A stretch of 8,109 bases of DNA, taken from positions 1-8,109 of the forward strand of contig CALHWR010000201.1 in NCBI GenBank assembly GCA_938036665.1, given 5' to 3'. The translations under genes and the position numbers were made by a program. The notes under the pieces are model-generated. The model was not told the origin of the DNA. It was given only the letters and a program-made list of their open reading frames with translations, and ran no database searches. The first letter of the stretch is position 1, and each line of letters starts with the position of its first letter. This document shows, piece after piece, positions 5,526-8,109 of the stretch. The DNA comes from an uncultured Collinsella sp. GTDB taxonomy: Bacteria > Actinomycetota > Coriobacteriia > Coriobacteriales > Coriobacteriaceae.

Positions 5526-6578
5526 ATGATCACTTCCGAGCTATTCGGCACCGCGCCGTGCGGTACCCCCGTTCATCGTTACACCCTCAACGGGCCCGAG
5601 ATCTGCGTTCGCATTATGGACTATGGCGCCACCGTGCTGGGCATCGATGTGCCCGACATTCCCGGCAACGTGCGCGATGTGGTGCTGGGCTTTGATAAGC
5701 TCAAGGATTACTTTGACAACCCCGCCTGCTTTGGTGCGACCATCGGCCCCGTGGCAAACCGCACCGCGGGCGCCACGATCACCATCGACGGCACAGACTG
5801 GCATATGCCCGCCAACGAGGGCGCCAACAACCTGCACAGCGATCTTGAGCACGGTCTGCATAAGCGCGTGTGGGATGTTGAGCTCGACGAGGTCCACAAC
5901 GCTGTTCGCATGACCACCTCGCTTGAGGATGGCGAGCTGGGCCTGCCCGGCAACCGCACCTTTACGGCCGTGTTTACCGTGACGCGCACCGGCATCTTCC
6001 GCATCGAATATGGCTGCGAGAGCGACCGCGCCACCTACGTGTCCATGACCAACCACACGTACTTTAACCTTGCAGGCCATAACGCCGGCATGGACTGCGA
6101 ACATTTCTTTGTCGCCAACGCCGCCCACTACCTGCCCATTAACGAGCAGAACATCCCCACCGGCGAGATTGCTCCGGTCGAGGGAACACCGTTTGACTTT
6201 CGCGAGCTTCGCCCCGTCGCACCCGGCATGGAGGCCGACGACCCGCAGATCAAGCAGGCCCGTGGCTACGATCACTGCCTGTGCATCGATGACTATCAGT
6301 ACGGTCGCAACCTGCGCCGCGCCCTGCATGTCGAGGAGATGTGGACCGGCCGCGAGCTGGACTACTACACCACCGCCCCGGGCGTGCAGCTCTACACTGG
6401 CAATTGGCTGGGCGACGAGCACGCCAAGGACGATGCCAACTATAGCTGGGGCGCCGGCTTTGCCCTCGAGGCAGAGATGTACCCCGACACGCCGCACCAG
6501 CCGCTGTTCCCGCAGGGCATTGTGGGCCCAGGTCACCCCTACAGCAATGTGATCGAATACCACTTTATGAGGCACTAA
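5526..6578 (+). CDS. galM: Aldose 1-epimerase (mutarotase)
   Basis: This 350-residue cytoplasmic enzyme interconverts the alpha and beta anomers of galactose or glucose and would serve the lactose products. Family landmarks are in order: DYGAT (32-36), VVLGFD (52-57), GATIGPVANR with N79-R80, NNLHS with H104, NHTYFNL with H177, GYDH with D249 and ALEAEMYPD with E315. H104, H177, D249 and E315 correspond to the substrate-binding and catalytic His/His/Asp/Glu set of known GalM enzymes. The ATG at 5526 is chosen because AGGA (5517-5520) stands 5 nt upstream. An in-frame ATG at 5466 would add 20 residues unlike the family and overlaps the likely promoter. The gene is transcribed away from the LacR-like regulator and ends at a strong terminator, so it is probably a single-gene unit. 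The usual H-G-G after the first histidine is H-S-D here, a mild deviation. Confidence 0.92.
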   Translation: MITSELFGTAPCGTPVHRYTLNGPEICVRIMDYGATVLGIDVPDIPGNVRDVVLGFDKLKDYFDNPACFGATIGPVANRTAGATITIDGTDWHMPANEGANNLHSDLEHGLHKRVWDVELDEVHNAVRMTTSLEDGELGLPGNRTFTAVFTVTRTGIFRIEYGCESDRATYVSMTNHTYFNLAGHNAGMDCEHFFVANAAHYLPINEQNIPTGEIAPVEGTPFDFRELRPVAPGMEADDPQIKQARGYDHCLCIDDYQYGRNLRRALHVEEMWTGRELDYYTTAPGVQLYTGNWLGDEHAKDDANYSWGAGFALEAEMYPDTPHQPLFPQGIVGPGHPYSNVIEYHFMRH

Positions 6579-6604
6579 GCCCATAACGCAACATATCGCA
6601 CAGC

Positions 6605-6648
6605 AGCGCCCGCCGGCACCACTGCCGACGGGCGCTTTTTCATCTTTT
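6605..6648 (+). terminator. Rho-independent terminator of galM
   Basis: Arms 6605-6617 (AGCGCCCGCCGGC) and 6624-6636 (GCCGACGGGCGCT) make a 13-bp stem with one C-A mismatch and a six-base loop. Five T (6636-6640) and a further T-rich stretch follow. It begins 26 bp after the galM stop. Confidence 0.92.
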
Positions 6649-6685
6649 GGGCTCATTTTCGCTGTGACTGTATGAGTGACATATC

Positions 6686-6837
6686 AAAACTATGCCCATT
6701 TACTACGTTTAGCCCGGGTTGCTCGACCATGCACCGGTTTTTGTTACATTTGTGAGCAGTATACCTGCGGTTTTGTTTTTCTCAAATTCGACATGCTCGG
6801 CGATAGCCGATCAAACGTAGTAAATGGACATAGTTTT
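6686..6837. repeat. 25-bp imperfect inverted repeat around a 102-bp core
   Basis: The left arm 6686-6710 (starts AAAACTATG, ends ACTACGTTT) pairs with 6813-6837 at 24 of 25 positions. Just inside the right arm is a small hairpin TCGGC-GATA-GCCGA (6797-6810). The core has no credible open frame. TGAC occurs on both sides (6677-6680, 6838-6841), which is too short and asymmetric to prove a target-site duplication. The element lies where galM and the PTS gene converge, a usual place for REP-like or MITE-like repeats. It may also insulate the two transcripts. Confidence 0.8.
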
Positions 6838-6904
6838 TGACAGGCGGTATCGCGCGCGTCCCTCGCAAGGGCAAAATGATCCTTTTTCCTCCGCCCCCAG
6901 GAGA

Positions 6905-7387
6905 TCACGTGAGCAGGTTCTCGATGGGATCGGGGTCGGAGCCGGGGAGATAACGGATTTCTAGCTCTATGCCGAGCTCTTGCAGCTCTTTAAAGGCGGC
7001 GGTATCTGCATCGCCTACGGCAACGGCAGGCGTTACAGAGCGCTTGCCCTCCCTCGCCCGCATATGGCCGATGCTGATCTTGGTTATTGGCACACCGCCC
7101 TTAACCAGCGCGAGTGCATCCGTGGGCGACGCCACCATGATGAGAATCCATTGGCGCGGCGTTGCGGTATAAATGATGTCGATGGTCCTTTGCACCGAGA
7201 AAAACCGCGTCCAAACGCCTTCTGGCACCGCCACCCTCATTGGTGCCCATTGGCGCGAATCCGCCGCGATCTCATCGTTGACGATTAGGACAAGGTTGGA
7301 ACCCACGGCTTCGTTCCACAGCTCAACGTCTTGCCCGTAAATGAAACGGTCATCGATACGCGTAAGAAGAATCTTGGGTTGAGCCAT
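6905..7387 (-). CDS. PTS IIB subunit, mannose/sorbose family, histidine replaced by tyrosine
   Basis: The 160-residue product matches the IIB fold of the mannose/fructose/sorbose PTS family: ILLTRIDDRFIYGQD at the N-terminus, LVLIVNDEIAAD (strand and turn), ALVKGGVPITKISIGHMRAREGKRSVTPAVAV, and a C-terminal GIELEIRYLPGSDPDP. Family members carry phosphate on the histidine of R-I-D-[DE]-R-x-I-H-G-Q. Here that position is Y17 (codon TAC, bases 7337-7339 on the + strand). If the sequence is right, normal phosphotransfer is not possible. No IIA, IIC or IID gene is next to it. It may be a degenerate or regulatory paralogue. The start is set at 7387 (MAQPKILL), where the family homology begins, with a weak GGGG upstream. 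An in-frame ATG at 7414 would add nine residues and has no ribosome binding site. No terminator with a T-tract is seen downstream. Confidence 0.85.
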   Translation of the reverse strand: MAQPKILLTRIDDRFIYGQDVELWNEAVGSNLVLIVNDEIAADSRQWAPMRVAVPEGVWTRFFSVQRTIDIIYTATPRQWILIMVASPTDALALVKGGVPITKISIGHMRAREGKRSVTPAVAVGDADTAAFKELQELGIELEIRYLPGSDPDPIENLLT

Positions 7388-7526
7388 GGCTGCCCCATTC
7401 TGTTTGAGACCCATACGAGCGGGACGTCGACCACCAACTCAACAGCAGGTCAAGTAACAAATGGGCACTGCAGACATCACGCCTCTAATATTAGTGCATT
7501 TAAAGTGAGAAAAGCCGTCAGAACAC

Positions 7527-7555
7527 TTGCGCGGATGTGTGATGTCCCGTATCAT
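7527..7555 (+). promoter_or_regulatory. tRNA-Thr promoter
   Basis: TTGCGC (7527-7532) and TATCAT (7550-7555) are separated by exactly 17 bp. The expected transcript start near 7562 gives a leader of about 33 nt before the tRNA. The rest of the 7388-7594 gap shows no gene; a promoter for the - strand PTS gene must lie there but none stands out. Confidence 0.6.
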
Positions 7556-7594
7556 AGACAGCCGTTGACGCCTCAGTTGCGTCATCATATGGCC

Positions 7595-7670
7595 GCCAGC
7601 GTAGCTCAGTTGGTAGAGCACCGCTCTCGTAAAGCGGGGGTCACCGGTTCGAGCCCGGTCGCTGGCTCCA
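7595..7670 (+). tRNA. tRNA-Thr (anticodon CGT)
   Basis: The 76 bases fold into a full cloverleaf. The acceptor GCCAGCG (7595-7601) pairs with CGCTGGC (7660-7666), then comes discriminator T and an encoded CCA. The D arm is GCTCAGTTGGTAGAGC. The anticodon stem CCGCT/AGCGG (7621-7625, 7633-7637) has loop CTCGTAA with anticodon CGT at 7628-7630, which reads ACG. The T arm ACCGG/CCGGT has loop TTCGAGC. It would charge with threonine; ACG is a frequent Thr codon in GC-rich genomes like this one. Confidence 0.96.
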
Positions 7671-7681
7671 TTGAACAAGAT

Positions 7682-7704
7682 AGCCGCCTTCGGGCGGCTT
7701 TTTT
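7682..7704 (+). terminator. Rho-independent terminator of the tRNA gene
   Basis: AGCCGCC (7682-7688) and GGCGGCT (7693-7699) form a 7-bp perfect stem capped by a TTCG tetraloop, followed by six T (7699-7704). It begins 12 bp after the tRNA CCA end. Confidence 0.93.
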
Positions 7705-7927
7705 GTTGCCGATTTTGAGTGCGTGCGCGCCAATCCAAGCATCGCCACGTCAACAGCGGCCCACTCGGTGGACTTCGGGTTTAATGCTTAGGGGCGGGGA
7801 TTTACCAAAGTGAAATTTTAATGAAAAGAAACCCAGCTGCAACAATTGCCATGGTGAGGGCTCGAATTGGCCATATAGATCTAAAATAGTCACAATATAC
7901 AAATGTCGAGAGGCATTGGGGATATAG

Positions 7928-8109
7928 ATGAAAAGAACTAAGGGTTTTCTTTTGTTGGTATTGATGCTGCTCGGACTGTTCTGCCTGAGTGGCCCTTCTT
8001 GGGCCGAGGCTGTCTGTCCTGAAGGTGAGCCTCAGCAGTCTTATACGGGCAGCCAGCGACTAGAATTGCTCAACAAACAAGACAAGAAAAGAAAACAGCT
8101 AAAGGTAAT
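7928..8109 (+). CDS. Exported protein of unknown function (N-terminal part)
   Basis: An open frame runs from ATG 7928 to the window end, 60 codons and two bases, with no stop. Residues 1-28 form a typical Sec signal peptide: the charged start MKRTKG, a hydrophobic core FLLLVLMLLGLFCL, then SGPSWAEA, with a likely signal peptidase I cut after SWA. The cysteine in GLFC does not fit a lipobox, because Phe is poor at that place. After it come VCPEGEPQQSYTGSQRLELL and a very lysine-rich stretch (NKQDKKRKQLK). GGGGA (7918-7922) gives a weak ribosome binding site 5 nt upstream. The family is not recognised. Codons are more A/T-rich than in the lac genes. The 7705-7927 gap before it is AT-rich in its second half, and I see no gene or certain promoter in it. 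Confidence 0.7.
   Translation, partial: MKRTKGFLLLVLMLLGLFCLSGPSWAEAVCPEGEPQQSYTGSQRLELLNKQDKKRKQLKV

Noticed and set aside
5541..6656. 371-codon open frame antisense to galM
   Set aside because: It is a shadow of galM codon bias. It starts inside the galM terminator region and shows no recognisable domain.
7737..7789. AAGCAT/ATGCTT inverted repeat in the gap after the tRNA
   Set aside because: The arms are only six bases with 41 bases between them, and there is no T-tract; it is likely chance.
7331..7813. 160-codon frame running through the tRNA and its terminator
   Set aside because: It crosses a tRNA gene and an intrinsic terminator and overlaps the PTS IIB gene, with no domain.

Overview
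The window is high-GC bacterial DNA with strongly G/C-biased third codon positions. Compact Gram-positive-type ribosome binding sites, a lactose-type PTS and a DeoR/LacR-type repressor suggest a gut-associated actinobacterium of the Coriobacteriia, most likely Collinsella or a close relative. This assignment is inferred from gene content and composition; no search was run.

The left part (1-1930, + strand) is the end of a lactose phosphotransferase operon. It holds the C-terminal IIB domain of a LacE-like EIICB permease followed by a LacG-like 6-phospho-beta-galactosidase, closed by a strong intrinsic terminator. The matching regulator is probably the LacR-like DeoR-family repressor at 4555-5319 (- strand). 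Divergent from it is galM, an aldose 1-epimerase (5526-6578, + strand). Together these would import and phosphorylate lactose, cleave lactose 6-phosphate, interconvert sugar anomers and sense sugar phosphate.

Between lacG and the regulator lies a more AT-rich accessory block (about 2001-4541). It begins with three imperfect palindromes set at an exact 80-bp period. A Phd/YefM-RelE/ParE toxin-antitoxin pair (+ strand) follows. Immediately after the toxin stop codon is a displaced copy of the 3' end of a DeoR-type regulator gene, about 87% identical to the end of the intact regulator gene 1672 bp away. The last gene is a DUF4143-type AAA ATPase with a C-terminal PD-(D/E)XK-like domain (- strand), whose upstream region carries three 14-bp direct repeats at an exact 34-bp period. 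The two regulator 3' ends flank the ATPase segment as direct repeats, which suggests insertion or recombination at this site.

The right part (6579-8109) has the galM terminator and then a convergent intergenic region with a 25-bp, once-mismatched inverted repeat. A stand-alone mannose/sorbose-family PTS IIB gene (- strand) follows; its expected phosphorylated histidine reads as tyrosine. Next come a tRNA-Thr(CGT) gene with its own promoter and UUCG terminator, an AT-richer gap, and the start of a gene for an exported protein that runs off the window.
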